This document shows, one piece after another, positions 32,743-43,060 of a stretch of DNA of 64,000 nucleotides; the stretch's first letter is position 1, and each line of letters begins with the position of its first letter. The translations under genes were made by a program, and so were the position numbers. Origin of the DNA: Orientallactaga sibirica (Eukaryota > Chordata > Mammalia > Rodentia > Dipodidae); contig JAEOAD010000052.1 of NCBI GenBank assembly GCA_036365145.1, forward strand, positions 11,035,501-11,099,500. Direction: 5' to 3'. The notes beneath the pieces are model-generated. The model was not told where the DNA came from and did no database searches. It saw only the letters and a list, made by a program, of their open reading frames with translations.

Positions 32743-33342
32743 ATTTGTCAATAAATTGAATGAATGCTTCTAGTATAAAGACAGTTCTCTCAAACATTGG
32801 TTTACCAGGTATTTTAAAGTCACTGGAATTTTGACCATTTAACTTGTTTGCTGGTCTTTGTTAGCCTCTTGCACACACCCATAGTTAACAATTCTTATGG
32901 CTCTTGTTTGTTTTGGCTGGTAGTTTACATTAACGGTAAGAGCTCTGTTTGTATGCAGTATAGGGTCAGGAAGATATATAGGTTATTGTTTCAGAATAAA
33001 CCTGCAGAACAGTCATTTCATATTAATGTGCTTAAATTTAATGTTTGATGTAATATTTGCCTTAGTTTTGATTTGTGGTCCACTTACTGGTATTGAATTT
33101 ATTTATATGCAAATTTTTTAATTAAAAGGCTCATAAGTGTGTCTTCTCCTTATATTAGCATACTGCTAATTCATTTCATAAGCTAATTCTGGGAATTAAA
33201 CTACATGGACCATCATAATAGCTCTTGGCATAAATATGTCTGCTTGCGTGTATACACACATGTATCCATGTGTGTCATTAGCAGACTCATAGTGTGTTGT
33301 CTTAATTGATTCATGTCAGCAGATATCTTGCATATTTCTTCT

Positions 33343-33491
33343 TTTGTTTGTTTTTAGAGGTAGGGTCTCACTGGAACCCAGGCTGACCTGGAATTTACTA
33401 TGTAGTCTCAAACTGGCCTCAACCTCACAGTGATCCTCTTATCCCTGCCTCCCCAGTGCTGGGATTAAAGGTGTGTGCTACCACATCTGGT
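33343..33491 (-). mobile_element. B1 SINE
   Basis: Antisense copy starting exactly where copy 2 of the 2.1-kb duplication ends. Confidence 0.9.
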
Positions 33492-33517
33492 ATATACTTC
33501 TTTTCTAAGAAGTCAAT

Positions 33518-33668
33518 TTTTTTTTTTTTCCCCGAGGCAGGGTCTCACTCTGGCCCAGGCTGACCTGGAATTTACTATGAATTCTCAGGGTGGCTTCAAA
33601 CTCACAGTGATCCTCCTACCTCTGCCTCCCGAGTGCAGGGATTAAAGACGTGCACAACCATGTTCGGC
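33518..33668 (-). mobile_element. B1 SINE with target-site duplication
   Basis: Antisense copy flanked by AAGAAGTCA on the left (~33508) and right (~33670). Confidence 0.92.
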
Positions 33669-33796
33669 AAAGAAGTCAGTTTTTACTTTAGGCAACTTAG
33701 TTTATTTGAGAACCAACAGCTTAGTTTCTGTATGTAATCTTTTCAGAAAAAATAACATTTTTTTGTATAAGTATTATAGAAAGTGGTTGCATATTA

Positions 33797-34085
33797 TTAT
33801 CTAAAAATCCAAAGTCTGAAGTGCTCCAAAATCCAAAACGTTTTTGATGGCTGCTTTGAGGTCACAAGTGAAAACTTGACTTTCTGTGACAGACCATAGT
33901 AGAATACAAGTGCTCTGACAGTGCTGTGTAAAACTACTTGAGCTTTATGTGTAAGGTGTGTGTGAATACAAATTAATTTCATGCTTAGATGTAGCTCCTA
34001 TCCCCATAATACTGCATTATTTATATTCAAATATTCAGGATCTTAAATAACCTGAAGCGCATTTTGTACCAGCCATTTTGTGTTT
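33797..34085. mobile_element. Old DNA-transposon remnant, Tigger-like
   Basis: CAAAGTCTGAAGTGCTCCAA, then CCAAAACGTTTTTGA, and later TCCTATCCCCATAATACTGC and ATTCAAATATTCAGGATC follow the order of a common mammalian TcMar-Tigger element as recalled. It is heavily decayed. Confidence 0.5.
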
Positions 34086-34508
34086 AAAATGTATATATTT
34101 TTGCTTTGAAGTCAATCTTAAAGATGCACAAGTTATAAATACGAAAAGCAATCTACCAAACCTAACAAGCACTCTGAACATTTTCATACTAAGAGTGTAG
34201 ATTTCAGTTCTATGTTTACTGTAAGTTGATTAAAACATCTAGATGAAAATGACTAAAATTGTTTGCATCTTTGTATGTTTTTATTACTTGATGCAATAAA
34301 GCTTATTTTCATTAACAAAAAAGTATATATTTTGCAAGTGTAATAGAGTAAAAGAAAAATTTTAAGTATAAAGTTTAGATTATATCTGTTCAAAATTATT
34401 GTGTTAACTAAATTTTGATTCTTATAAAAAAACTTACTATTATTATTAAACATAGTAGAAAATAAGCTATTTTTAAGTTCCAAAAGTAAAAGAAAAATAG
34501 CCATTCTG
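34086..34508. other. MEMO1 intron sequence, AT-rich
   Basis: No exon or repeat recognised. Confidence 0.5.
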
Positions 34509-34669
34509 CTAGGTGTGGTGGCACATGCCTTTAATCCCAGCCCTTGGGAGGCAGAGGTAGGAGTATTGCCATGTATTTGAGGCCACCCTGAGACTACATA
34601 GTGAATTCCCGGTCAGCCTGGGCTAGAGTGAAACCCTACCTCAAAAATCAAACAACAACAACAACAACA
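34509..34669 (+). mobile_element. B1 SINE with target-site duplication
   Basis: Sense copy with a (CAA)n tail. AGCCATTCT before and AGCTATTCT after differ by one base. Confidence 0.9.
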
Positions 34670-34835
34670 AAAGCTATTCTTACTGAAAAGTGTTTATATC
34701 TCTATCATTTGGAAGTCTTAGAAACTAACTATGTAAATACAGAGAAAGAAAATATATAAAAAGGAAACTAGAAGATGTAGATTTTAACAATTTTGTAATT
34801 TTATTGACTACGAATTTTTAAAAGAATCTTTGTTA

Positions 34836-35047
34836 AAATATTTATTTATTTATTTGAGAGAGAGGTAGAGAGAGAAAGAGAGAGGGGGAGAGAGAGAATG
34901 GGCATGCCAGGGCCTCCAGCCATTACAAACAAACTCCAGATGCATGCACTCTCTTGTGCATCTGGCTTATGTGGGTCCTGGGGAATCAAATTTGGGTCCT
35001 TTGACTTTGTAGGGAAATGCCTTAACTGCTAAATCATCTCTCCAGCT
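34836..35047 (-). mobile_element. B2-type SINE, group A
   Basis: Antisense copy with TATTTATTTATTTG and GA tail, ending ATCATCTCTCCAGC. Confidence 0.9.
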
Positions 35048-35301
35048 CAGACTATGAATTTTTTACAGGTTCAGTGATGATACTGACAAGTAAAATAAAA
35101 TTTGAGATGGATATTATAAATTTCAGATTACTTGAATTATTAGCCATACTTATCCATGTGGTATTATTTCATGTGGTAATACTTTTCCTGTGTCATTTTT
35201 GGAGAACATACCAGTGTTTCATTATGGACATTTGCAAATTATGATTTGACATGGAAAATCTGAGAATTTTATTGTGGTCACCCGTAGCATCTTTTCTGTG
35301 T

Positions 35302-35464
35302 TTTTTGTTTGTTTGTTTGTTTGTTTTTTGAGGTAGGGTTTCATTGTAGTCCAGGCTGACCTGGAATTCACTATGTACTCTCAGGGTGGCCTTGAACTCA
35401 CAGCAATCCTCCTACCTCTTCCTCCCAAGTGCTGGGATTAAAGGCGTGCGCCACCATGCCTGGC
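35302..35464 (-). mobile_element. B1 SINE with target-site duplication
   Basis: Antisense copy with (TTTG)n at 35305-35325. AGCATCTTT lies on both sides (~35288 and ~35466). Confidence 0.92.
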
Positions 35465-35544
35465 CAGCATCTTTGCTTTTAAAATTTATTTGTAACTCTT
35501 TCATTTGAATGACAGCTACTGTTCCTGTTTGCCAGGTCATACTT

Positions 35545-35787
35545 CTTTTTTTTTTTTTTTTTTTGAACTTACAGGTTTTTATAACACGTCAGCCTTTGCC
35601 CCTCTCTCGCTCCCTTTTCTCTATCTCTTTCCCTGAACTGTCTCTCCCTCCTTCATCTCATTAATATCTCAGGCTGACCTTGAACTGAATGACCTTGAAC
35701 TCCTGAGTGCTTAGAGCACAAGCATGTGACACCATGCCTGATTTATTCCATGTTGGGGAGGGAACAACTGAGCTACATCCCTAGCCC
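35545..35787 (-). mobile_element. B4/ID-like composite SINE
   Basis: The antisense copy starts with poly-T and has a B1-like middle (ATCTCAGGCTGACCTTGAAC). It ends with an ID-like head reading GAGCTACATCCCTAGCCC. Confidence 0.6.
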
Positions 35788-36079
35788 AGTACATTGCCTC
35801 TTAACACTACTATTTTTAAGTTTTTTTTTCCAGCATAGAATTATTTTTAGTGCTAAGATTTTTATGTTGGTAACTAGAACATTTCCTTTTCCCTAATGTG
35901 CATTCATCCTCAAATTTAAATCCTTACTCTAAAATGTGAGTTCACAATTCTAATTATTTGGTGATTACTATGTGGTCATTATTAAAAGTCATTCTTCTCT
36001 TTTCTTAAATGTCTCTAAAATTTTTTCCTGCTTTTTGTGATTCATTTTAGTGACAGATTTATTTTTGTGTGATAATTTT

Positions 36080-36222
36080 TTTTTTTCGAGGTAGGGTCTC
36101 ACTCTGGTCCAGGCTGACCCGGAATTCACCCTGTAGTGTCAGGGTGACCTTGAACTCGCGGCGATCCTCCTACCTCTGCCTCCCAAGTGCTGGGATTAAA
36201 GGCGTGCGCCACAACGCCCGGT
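36080..36222 (-). mobile_element. B1 SINE with target-site duplication
   Basis: Antisense copy flanked by GTGTGATAATTTTT at ~36067 and ~36226. Confidence 0.93.
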
Positions 36223-36266
36223 GCTGTGTGATAATTTTTAAGTAGTTATTTTAATAAGTGTAGATT

Positions 36267-36510
36267 GGGCTGGAGAGATGGCTTACCAGTTAAGGTACTC
36301 GTCTGCAAAATTTAATGACCTGAGTTCGATTCCCCAGTTTCTGTATGAAGCCAAATGCACAAGGTGGCCCATGCATCTGGAGTTAGTTTGCAGCTACTGG
36401 AGGTCCTGGCATGCCCATTCTGTCTGTCTCTCCTGTCTATCTCTAAGTGCTTGCAAACAAACAAACAAACAAACAGACAGACAGACAGACAAACAAAATA
36501 TTAAGAATAA
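36267..36510 (+). mobile_element. B2-type SINE, group A, with (CAAA)/(CAGA)n tail
   Basis: Sense copy. The tail repeats CAAACAAACAAAC then CAGACAGACAGAC. Confidence 0.9.
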
Positions 36511-38182
36511 AAATAGCTAAACTTTTTGTTTGGAAAATGGAAAGTGTTATGAGAGTCCTGTAGTACAGTGCCCTCAGTGAATGGTGCCTGCTCGGTTTAG
36601 GGTGGACCCTTGAAGTTTTGCATTCTCTCCCCTATCCCATGGGCGTTAGCACTCATTCTGAAGATTTCTGGCTAAAGCTGCTAAATTACCTAGTAATTCT
36701 GTGCTCTGAGAGATAGGTAGGCTTTGGTGTTTATAGTGGCTTTTTATAATTTGAAGCTGAATTGACAGTGACCCATTTCATTCTTCCATGTTAGGTTTTT
36801 GTGGATAATCTAGTTTTCACTGTACCAGGCCTTGGGGAGCTGACTTTAAACTCACTGGTCATACCTTCCAGTATTTTTAGAAATAGCAAGATTAACTAGA
36901 CAGTTGTGGAAGCATTTTGCTTTTCTTCATCTTAGAAGTTTGATAATGGCCCTGATTAGCATTTCTATCTTGGAATTTTGCTAGTAATACATATTATACA
37001 CACATATGTTGTCTGTCTGTGTTTGGTAGTATTCTGTACAAGCCACTGGACCCCTGTTTTACAATTTCACCACCACAGCTTTTGTTTGCATGCTTTGTGA
37101 ATTTTCCAGTTGGAGAGATTTGCCACGAGAAAAGGTCTCATCCTTCTGTCCTTCCTTTATAAAGATAGGGCATTATAGTAACATATTTGCTAGAGGCCTG
37201 AGTAGAATGTAATTAATTTTTGCCTCAGTAGATGCTTAGCAAACCTGAAAGGATTAAAATTCTAACACATTTAGTCCTTTAAGTTCTATCATCTCATTTT
37301 TATTATTTCAGTTATAATTTAATTACTTTTTCTTTATGTTGAATTCTGTATTTACTATAGTATCTTCTTCACACTTATAATTTTATATCTTCTGTGTAAG
37401 AGCTTCTTGGCTTGGTTATTTGCCTTAAATATAGAAAAATATTATTTTTCCTAGTGTATGAGTGTTATGCTTATTCCAGATGTGCTTGAAGATTTAATAT
37501 TGAAGCATACATTGGAACTTTGTCACATGGCTTGTTCATGAGTAAATTCTGCTTATGGCAAGCTGTCATCGCCTTCATTCAGGCGCATTCAACGTTGTCA
37601 TGCAGCATGTCTGCCAGTGGCGCCTGTGTCATGCTACTCACATAATTGTCAAGATAACTTTTATAATGACTCAGAAAATCAATGGGAGAGATCCTAGGAT
37701 CATACTCTTTATGCTTGTTTTTCATCTTGGAGAGGTTTATCATTCAGATTTTAGAAGAGTCTTACTACTTGTTAAGTACAATATGTGATTTTTTTTTTAG
37801 TACCAGAATTGCTTATTTTAGGTTTAACTTTTTAACTTAGTTTGTATTTCTTTGAATTTGCATCATCATCATCATCATCATTGACCCTAGGTTGTCAAGA
37901 AAAAACAAATTTAGTGTTATAAAGTACTTGTAGCCATACCTGGGATTGGCTGTTTCATATGTAAACAGGTTCATTATATAGATTTTGTTAATTATACATG
38001 CGTATGCATATGTCTTGGATGTATTTTGTGGGAAAATTGATAATGTTTGTGAAAAACATGAATATTCTATAAAATAGTTTCTTTACACAATTACATTTTG
38101 AAACTCACTATAAAACTCTCAAGTATTTCCTAATAATGATTGCCTGTTTTCAGAAGCCTGTTTACTACTGATCATCTTTTTA
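36511..38182. other. MEMO1 intron sequence, SINE-free
   Basis: 1.7 kb with a small (ATC)n run at 37861-37882. No exon recognised. Confidence 0.5.
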
Positions 38183-38193
38183 CTTACTCTGTG

Positions 38194-38196
<3 letters not shown>

Positions 38197-38241
<45 letters not shown>

Positions 38242-38378
38242 AGGTAGGGTCTCACTGTAGCCAGGCTGACCTGGAATTCACTATGTAGTCTCAGGGTGGC
38301 CTTGAACTCATTCATGGCGATCCTCCTACCTCTGCCTCCCGAGTGCTGGGATTAAAGGCGTCCACCACCACGCCCAGC
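38197..38378 (-). mobile_element. B1 SINE with ~45-bp poly-T and target-site duplication
   Basis: Antisense copy flanked by TTACTCTGTGCTTTT (38184 and 38379). The long uninterrupted T run suggests a young insertion. A duplicated TCAT interrupts CTCATTCATGGCG. Confidence 0.95.
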
Positions 38379-38380
38379 TT

Positions 38381-38801
38381 TACTCTGTGCTTTTATATTG
38401 CATCTGTTTTGTTAAGATGTGAAGTAAAATTTTAAAATCACACGCAGTATATCAAGTAAATCTCTACTTAAGCCACTATTTACATTTTTCCTGGAAGATA
38501 TTAACCCATGGGTTTGTCTAGAATAAGAAAAATCATGTAAGATAATTGGTGAAAAAATTAGTTAGAATCAGTGGTTTAGTTGCCTAACTCAGTAAACAAA
38601 AAATTGCTCTGTATTAATGGGGTAAAAAACATGATTTGGATTTTTTGGATTGTGTAGAATTTAGTACAAATATGTGTCCAATTATTGATGGTTGGTTTAG
38701 CAGTCATCTAAAATTCTAAGTTACAATCTTCAAAGGAAGCATTCTAGTTTAAAATATAAAGAGAGAAGAACTTCTTAAAACTAGATTAGAATAAAAACCT
38801 A
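38381..38801. other. MEMO1 intron sequence, no feature seen
   Basis: Nothing recognised. Confidence 0.5.
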
Positions 38802-38950
38802 TGCTCTGCATGGTGGCTCACATCTTTAATCCCAGCACTGAGCTGAGGTAGGAGAAGGGAGTTCCAGGCCAAACCTGGGCTACAGAGTGAGTTCCAGATC
38901 AGCCTGGGCTAGAGAGGGACCCTGCCTTTAAAAAAAAAAAAAAAAAAAAT
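38802..38950 (+). mobile_element. B1 SINE, diverged
   Basis: Sense copy with the middle shortened (GAGCTGAGGTAGGAGAAGGG) and an A run. Confidence 0.82.
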
Positions 38951-38975
38951 CCCTACATTATTAAAAACCCCATCA

Positions 38976-39180
38976 GGGGCTGGAGGGATGGCTTAGTGGT
39001 TAAGGTGTTTGCATGCAAAGCCAAAGGACCCAAGTTCGATTCCCAAGGACCCACGTTAGCCAGATGCACAAGGTGGCACATGCATATGGAGTTCGTTTGC
39101 AGTGGCTGGAGGCCCTAGCATGCCCATTCTCTCCCCATTTCTCTCTTTCTCTCTGCCAAATAAATAAAAACAAACAACCC
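38976..39180 (+). mobile_element. B2-type SINE, group A
   Basis: Sense copy. AAACCCCATCAG before and AAACCCATCAG after form a near-perfect target-site duplication. Confidence 0.93.
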
Positions 39181-39380
39181 CCCCCAAAAAAACCCATCAG
39201 TCTTTTATGAGTTTTCAAATTAATCAAAAGTTAGCTATTTTCTAATTTTGTTGTATTTTCTTGTCAGACACTTAGATGCCTGCTGATAATTTTAAATACT
39301 TTCCACATATTGATACTTAAGTATGTTTGATACAAGTAGTTAAATTATCGTCAACTTTCTTTGGCACGTGTATGCATTTG

Positions 39381-39381
39381 T

Positions 39382-39414
<33 letters not shown>
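39381..39414. repeat. (TG)n microsatellite
   Basis: About 16 TG units at the edge of a B4-like SINE. Confidence 0.95.
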
Positions 39415-39417
<3 letters not shown>

Positions 39418-39664
39418 TATGTATGTGTCTGGGTGAACGTGAGCATGTGGCTATGGAAGCTGGAGGCTCAGGTGGATGTCTTCCTCAGTTGCTCTCTACC
39501 CGTTCTTTGAGAGAGGGTCTCTTGCTGAACCTAAAGCTCACCAATTTGGCAAGACTAGCTAGCCGGTAAGATATGGGTGATTAGCGCCTGGCACTCGTTG
39601 CGTGGGTGCTGGGGAGTTGAACGTGGGTCCTCATGCTTATGCAACAAGCATTTTACCTCAACCC
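39415..39664 (-). mobile_element. B4-like composite SINE
   Basis: Antisense copy with a B1-like left part (GAGAGAGGGTCTCTTGCTGA) and a tRNA-like right part (GGGAGTTGAACGTGGGTCCT). The widely shared rodent version has this order. Confidence 0.6.
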
Positions 39665-39811
39665 AAATTGCAGTTCACGTTGATTTTTTACATGCCAGTG
39701 ACAAGAACACTATGATGTGGGAAGAACAGCCACAAGTCAAAATTTATTTTAGATTTTATGTTAAAATGTTCAGGTTTATTTTTGTAAATACTCTTTATAG
39801 AAGAAAAATAG

Positions 39812-39985
39812 CCGGGTGTGGTGATGCACACCTTTAATCCCAACACTCACAAGGCAAAGATAGGAGGATCGCCATGAGCTCAAGGCCACCCTGAGACTAC
39901 ATAGTGAATTCCAAGTCAGCCTGGACTAGAGCAAGACCCTACCTTGAAAAACCAAATAAATAAGCAAACAAACAAATATACCTAC
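39812..39985 (+). mobile_element. B1 SINE
   Basis: Sense copy starting GCCGGGTGTGGTGATGC with a (AAATAAGCAAAC) tail. Confidence 0.92.
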
Positions 39986-40179
39986 AAACATATATAAGAA
40001 GATCACAGGATATGATTATGATCAAAATACTTTAGATGCATGCATAAAATTTTTCATTAAAAATAAAAATATAAAATAATAAAGTTGTGAAGATTATGAG
40101 GTAAATGACAGTTGGTAAAATTTATCTAGAAACATATCAAGTTAGAGCCAATAAACTGGAATTACAAATTTTCTGAACT

Positions 40180-40326
40180 GAGCATGGTGACTCACTTCTT
40201 TAATCCCAGCATTTGGAAGGCTGAGATAAGAGAATCGTTATGCCTTTGAGGCCAATCTGGGCTACATAGAGAGTTCCAGGTTCTAGGTTAGCCTGGGCTA
40301 GAGTTGAGACCCTTCCTCAAAACAAA
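40180..40326 (+). mobile_element. B1 SINE, diverged
   Basis: Sense copy about 180 bases upstream of a MEMO1 exon. AAATTTTCTG and AAATTTCTG flank it. Confidence 0.85.
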
Positions 40327-40502
40327 AAATTTCTGTTAATAAATAATTCTATGAGATGACTTTTGATGAATGATATTCCTCAAGGATTATTTAATGTGCT
40401 TTCATTGTCTTTAATTAAATTTTTGTTTAGCTCTAAGTAATTGTTAAATTATAATTAAATAACAAATTCTATTCTTTTTTTTCTTTTTCTTTCCTTTTTT
40501 AG

Positions 40503-40607
40503 GGTATGAGTATTATAGAACAATTAGATCCTGTGTCTTTTAGCAATTATTTGAAGAAATACCATAACACTATATGTGGAAGACATCCCATTGGAGTGTT
40601 ATTAAAT
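40503..40607 (+). CDS. MEMO1: MEMO1 coding exon with pocket Cys244 (residues 220-254)
   Basis: A 105-bp exon in phase 0 at both ends, preceded by a strong pyrimidine tract (TTTCCTTTTTTAG) and followed by AAT|GTGAGT. It encodes 35 residues starting [20 protein letters not shown] and ending with [11 protein letters not shown]. The Cys codon at 40575-40577 corresponds to human Cys244, reported with His49 and His81 as a metal-pocket ligand. Because the exon length is a multiple of three, skipping it would keep frame but remove this cysteine. That consequence is inference. Confidence 0.97.
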
Positions 40608-41167
40608 GTGAGTATATTTAAGAAGCCTTGACTTTTACTATTTGATGTTCTTGTACTATAAAATACTTTAGTTATTATCATTGTGGTACATTAATAATAT
40701 CATTGGCTTTGTATACATATAGTAAGTTTCTTCCTACTACCTTTTAACAGCATTGTGGATTTTTCTTATTTTATTTGAATACATTTATCACTAGAATACA
40801 GATCAATATTTTTTGTTAAATATAGAAAGTTATTTAGAATAGAGAGTCTCATTTTGTCTTGACTCTACGTCAATTCTGATGTGCTCTTTATCTCTTTCAG
40901 AAAGTTCACTTTGGTTCTTTTTTCTTTTGGGGTTTGTGTGTGTGTTCCAGACTCTATAAAAAGTGAATGAAAGCTCCTCTTCTTGAACTTCAGATGTTTC
41001 TAATTTAATAGCACAAGACAGATCACATCCATTTTAAAAACAAGAATGGCAATGTTTGTTTCATTTAAAGAATGGCAAAAGAGAAGTTTTGGTTATCCCT
41101 GGATTTCAAAAAAATACATAAGCATGATTTTCCCCTAATACATATAAATTTCCTAAAATGTAACAGG

Positions 41168-41336
41168 TTTTTTTTTTTTTTTTTTTTTTTTTGGTTTTGC
41201 AAGGTAGGGTCTCACTCTGGTCCAGGCTGACCTGGAATTCACTATGTATTCTCAGGGTGGCCTCGAACTCTCGGCGATCCTCCTACCTCTGCCTCCCGAG
41301 TGCTGGGATTAAAGGCGTGTGCCACCAAACCCGGCT
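41168..41336 (-). mobile_element. B1 SINE
   Basis: Antisense copy in the last intron, close to consensus, with a ~26-bp poly-T. Confidence 0.93.
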
Positions 41337-41581
41337 CAGTTCTTAAGAAAGAAAAAAGAAAATATATACTTAGAAAGTAACAGTGATCTTACTTTTTTGG
41401 AAAGATATAGAAATAGTGTAGAAGCTCACATTGTCCAAAATAATCCACGGCAAAGCCTTTGAAGCTCAGTGACTTGAAAGATGCCATATTGTGGCTTTTT
41501 AGGAAGGTTTCTTATGTTTTCTTTTCTCATAAGCAGTTTGGATTGACTAGGAAAAAAATGCCTCTTGTGGACTTAAGCTCA

Positions 41582-41739
41582 TTTTTTTTTTTTTTTTTTT
41601 TTGACGTAGGGTCTCATTTTAACCTAGATTGACCTGGAATTCACTATGTAATCTCAGGGTGGCCTCAAACTCATGGAGATCCTCCTACCTTTGCCTTTTG
41701 GGTGCTGGGATTCAAGTTATGCACCACCACTCTTGGCTT
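41582..41739 (-). mobile_element. B1 SINE, diverged
   Basis: Antisense copy with several changes (TTTGCCTTTTGGGTGCTGG). Confidence 0.88.
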
Positions 41740-41938
41740 AAACTAATTTTTGAAACTTAAGTTAGAGCAAGCTGCATTAATTTCCTAAAGTATAAATTGA
41801 GTCAAATACATTTAAAATAAAATAAATGATGAACCAGTGTACAATGAGATTAAAAATTTTTAGCCTGTCTCTTAGATATGCAACATAATTATATCCATTT
41901 CAGATTTACTCAAAGTCAGATGAAGAAAAAAACTCCAA

Positions 41939-42096
41939 GCCAGGCGTGGTGACGCACGCCTTTAATCCCAGCACTCCAGAGGCAGAGGTAGGAGGATCGC
42001 CGAGAGTTTGAGGCCACCCTGAAACTACATAGTTAATTCCAGGTCAGCCTGAGCCAGAGTGAGACCCTACCACGAAAAACAAAACAAAAAAACCTC
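41939..42096 (+). mobile_element. B1 SINE with target-site duplication
   Basis: Sense copy. AAAAACTCCAAGC before and AAAAACCTCCAGC after, about 300 bases before the terminal exon. Confidence 0.9.
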
Positions 42097-42394
42097 CAGC
42101 ATATTAAGGTAGAAGTGCCTAAGATTTGGTTTAGAGGATAGAGAAACATACTTCAGGTTAAGAGAAAGTGGCTTCATTCATTACAGGGTAAATGATGACT
42201 GATTATCAAGAACCTGGGTTGGGGCAGATTTTTGAGAGAATGAAATAAGGAGTTTCTTATTTTTCTATTTAATAGGAGGCAGTGGACAGTTAAGAAACAC
42301 AGAAGTCCAGGCTTCAGTTGGGAACTGGAGAAAGGCCAACCAGTAGCACAGTATGAGCTCTGTTTCTGTCATAACCAAGTTTCTTTTTTTCTAG

Positions 42395-42526
42395 GCCATC
42401 ACAGAACTCCAGAAGACTGGGATGAACATGAGCTTCTCCTTTTTGAATTATGCCCAGTCAAGCCAGTGTAGAAGCTGGCAAGACAGTTCAGTGAGTTATG
42501 CAGCTGGAGCACTCACGGTCCACTGA
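42395..42526 (+). CDS. MEMO1: MEMO1 terminal coding exon and stop (residues 255-297)
   Basis: The acceptor TTTTTTTCTAG precedes 42395. The exon encodes 43 residues starting AITELQKTGMNMSFSFLNYA and ending SSVSYAAGALTVH, then TGA at 42524-42526. The carboxyl end SYAAGALTVH is the known MEMO1 terminus. Against the human protein as remembered there are two changes, Asn to Thr at ~262 (QKTG) and Asn to Ser at ~281 (CRSW). Both are mild and near the end of the protein. The reading frame is otherwise intact. Confidence 0.97.
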   Translation, partial: AITELQKTGMNMSFSFLNYAQSSQCRSWQDSSVSYAAGALTVH

Positions 42527-42925
42527 AGCGCCTAGTCCTCGGCGATGCCACAGCCCATACTCGGACTCTGTCCAGAGTCCCAGCCTAGCCTTTGCCACGA
42601 TGCTGGTTCTGGGTTGGGGGATTCTGAAACCTCAGACTAATAGAACTTTCTTCTCTTCCTTTCTAGTAGGTGTAGTCCTTCTTAATTTCAACTCATTAAA
42701 AAATGCTTTATAGTTTGGGGAAGTGGAAGGAAGGTTGGCACAAAAGATATTTTGATTAAAAAAATGACAATATGAAGGCCTGTTGTGGTAGACAGTTTTT
42801 TGAAAGGAACTTGTAAAGCATTTACCATATCCTAAATTTGCACTCTTTGCAGACTTGTGCACATATATTCCGCTTTCAGAATAGTTTTGCAAATTGTACA
42901 CAGACAAAAGGGGTGGAAGCTTTTT

Positions 42926-42931
42926 AATAAA
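42926..42931 (+). promoter_or_regulatory. Candidate polyadenylation signal AATAAA (first)
   Basis: AATAAA lies 400 bases after the MEMO1 stop, in TTTTTAATAAAGAATTT. A second copy follows within 40 bases, which suggests a proximal cleavage region. Confidence 0.5.
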
Positions 42932-42966
42932 GAATTTGCATTTATAAATGATCTGTATTAGAATAT

Positions 42967-42972
42967 AATAAA
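42967..42972 (+). promoter_or_regulatory. Candidate polyadenylation signal AATAAA (second)
   Basis: AATAAA in ATATAATAAATCTCC, 41 bases after the first. Weakly GT-rich sequence (CCGTGTTGTAC) follows at about +30, as expected of a downstream element. Confidence 0.5.
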
Positions 42973-43033
42973 TCTCCAGTTATAGACAATTACTACCCGT
43001 GTTGTACAACAGATACCTTCTATTTTAGTTGCT

Positions 43034-43039
43034 AATAAA
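43034..43039 (+). promoter_or_regulatory. Candidate polyadenylation signal AATAAA (third)
   Basis: AATAAA in GTTGCTAATAAAGGGC. It is the last AATAAA before the long AT-rich flank and the most distal likely MEMO1 signal. Confidence 0.5.
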
Positions 43040-43060
43040 GGGCTACACAACTCAAAATAG

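Larger units (their letters stand above)
31241..33342. repeat. 2.1-kb tandem duplication, copy 2
   Basis: A 2102-bp direct copy abutting copy 1 with no spacer. It opens with a ~37-bp stub of the B1 that is whole at 29008-29165. It lacks 4 bp (AAAG) in that stub and GC near 31884, and it has one fewer A in an A run. The right edge meets the poly-T side of another B1 at 33343. Confidence 0.95.
1..43060 (+). other. MEMO1: MEMO1 gene, 3' half (introns, four coding exons, 3' UTR)
   Basis: The transcribed span enters the window inside an intron and ends near the last candidate polyadenylation signal at 43034. Four exons with canonical AG/GT borders join without a frame break and give the C-terminal 151 residues of MEMO1, recalled as 297 residues in human. 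Exons for residues 1-145 (including His49 and His81 of the pocket) were not found between 1 and 12388, so they should lie upstream. The introns are 12532-20991, 21069-40502 and 40608-42394. The exact 3' end is uncertain because three AATAAA motifs occur. Gene identity is very secure. The boundaries of the span are approximate. Confidence 0.9.
42527..43060 (+). other. MEMO1: MEMO1 3' UTR (probable)
   Basis: This is non-repetitive sequence directly after the stop codon, with no SINE inside. It holds three AATAAA motifs. The end at about 43060 is chosen as 15-30 bases past the last of them. Longer isoforms reaching into the unique sequence up to about 44 kb cannot be excluded. Confidence 0.65.
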
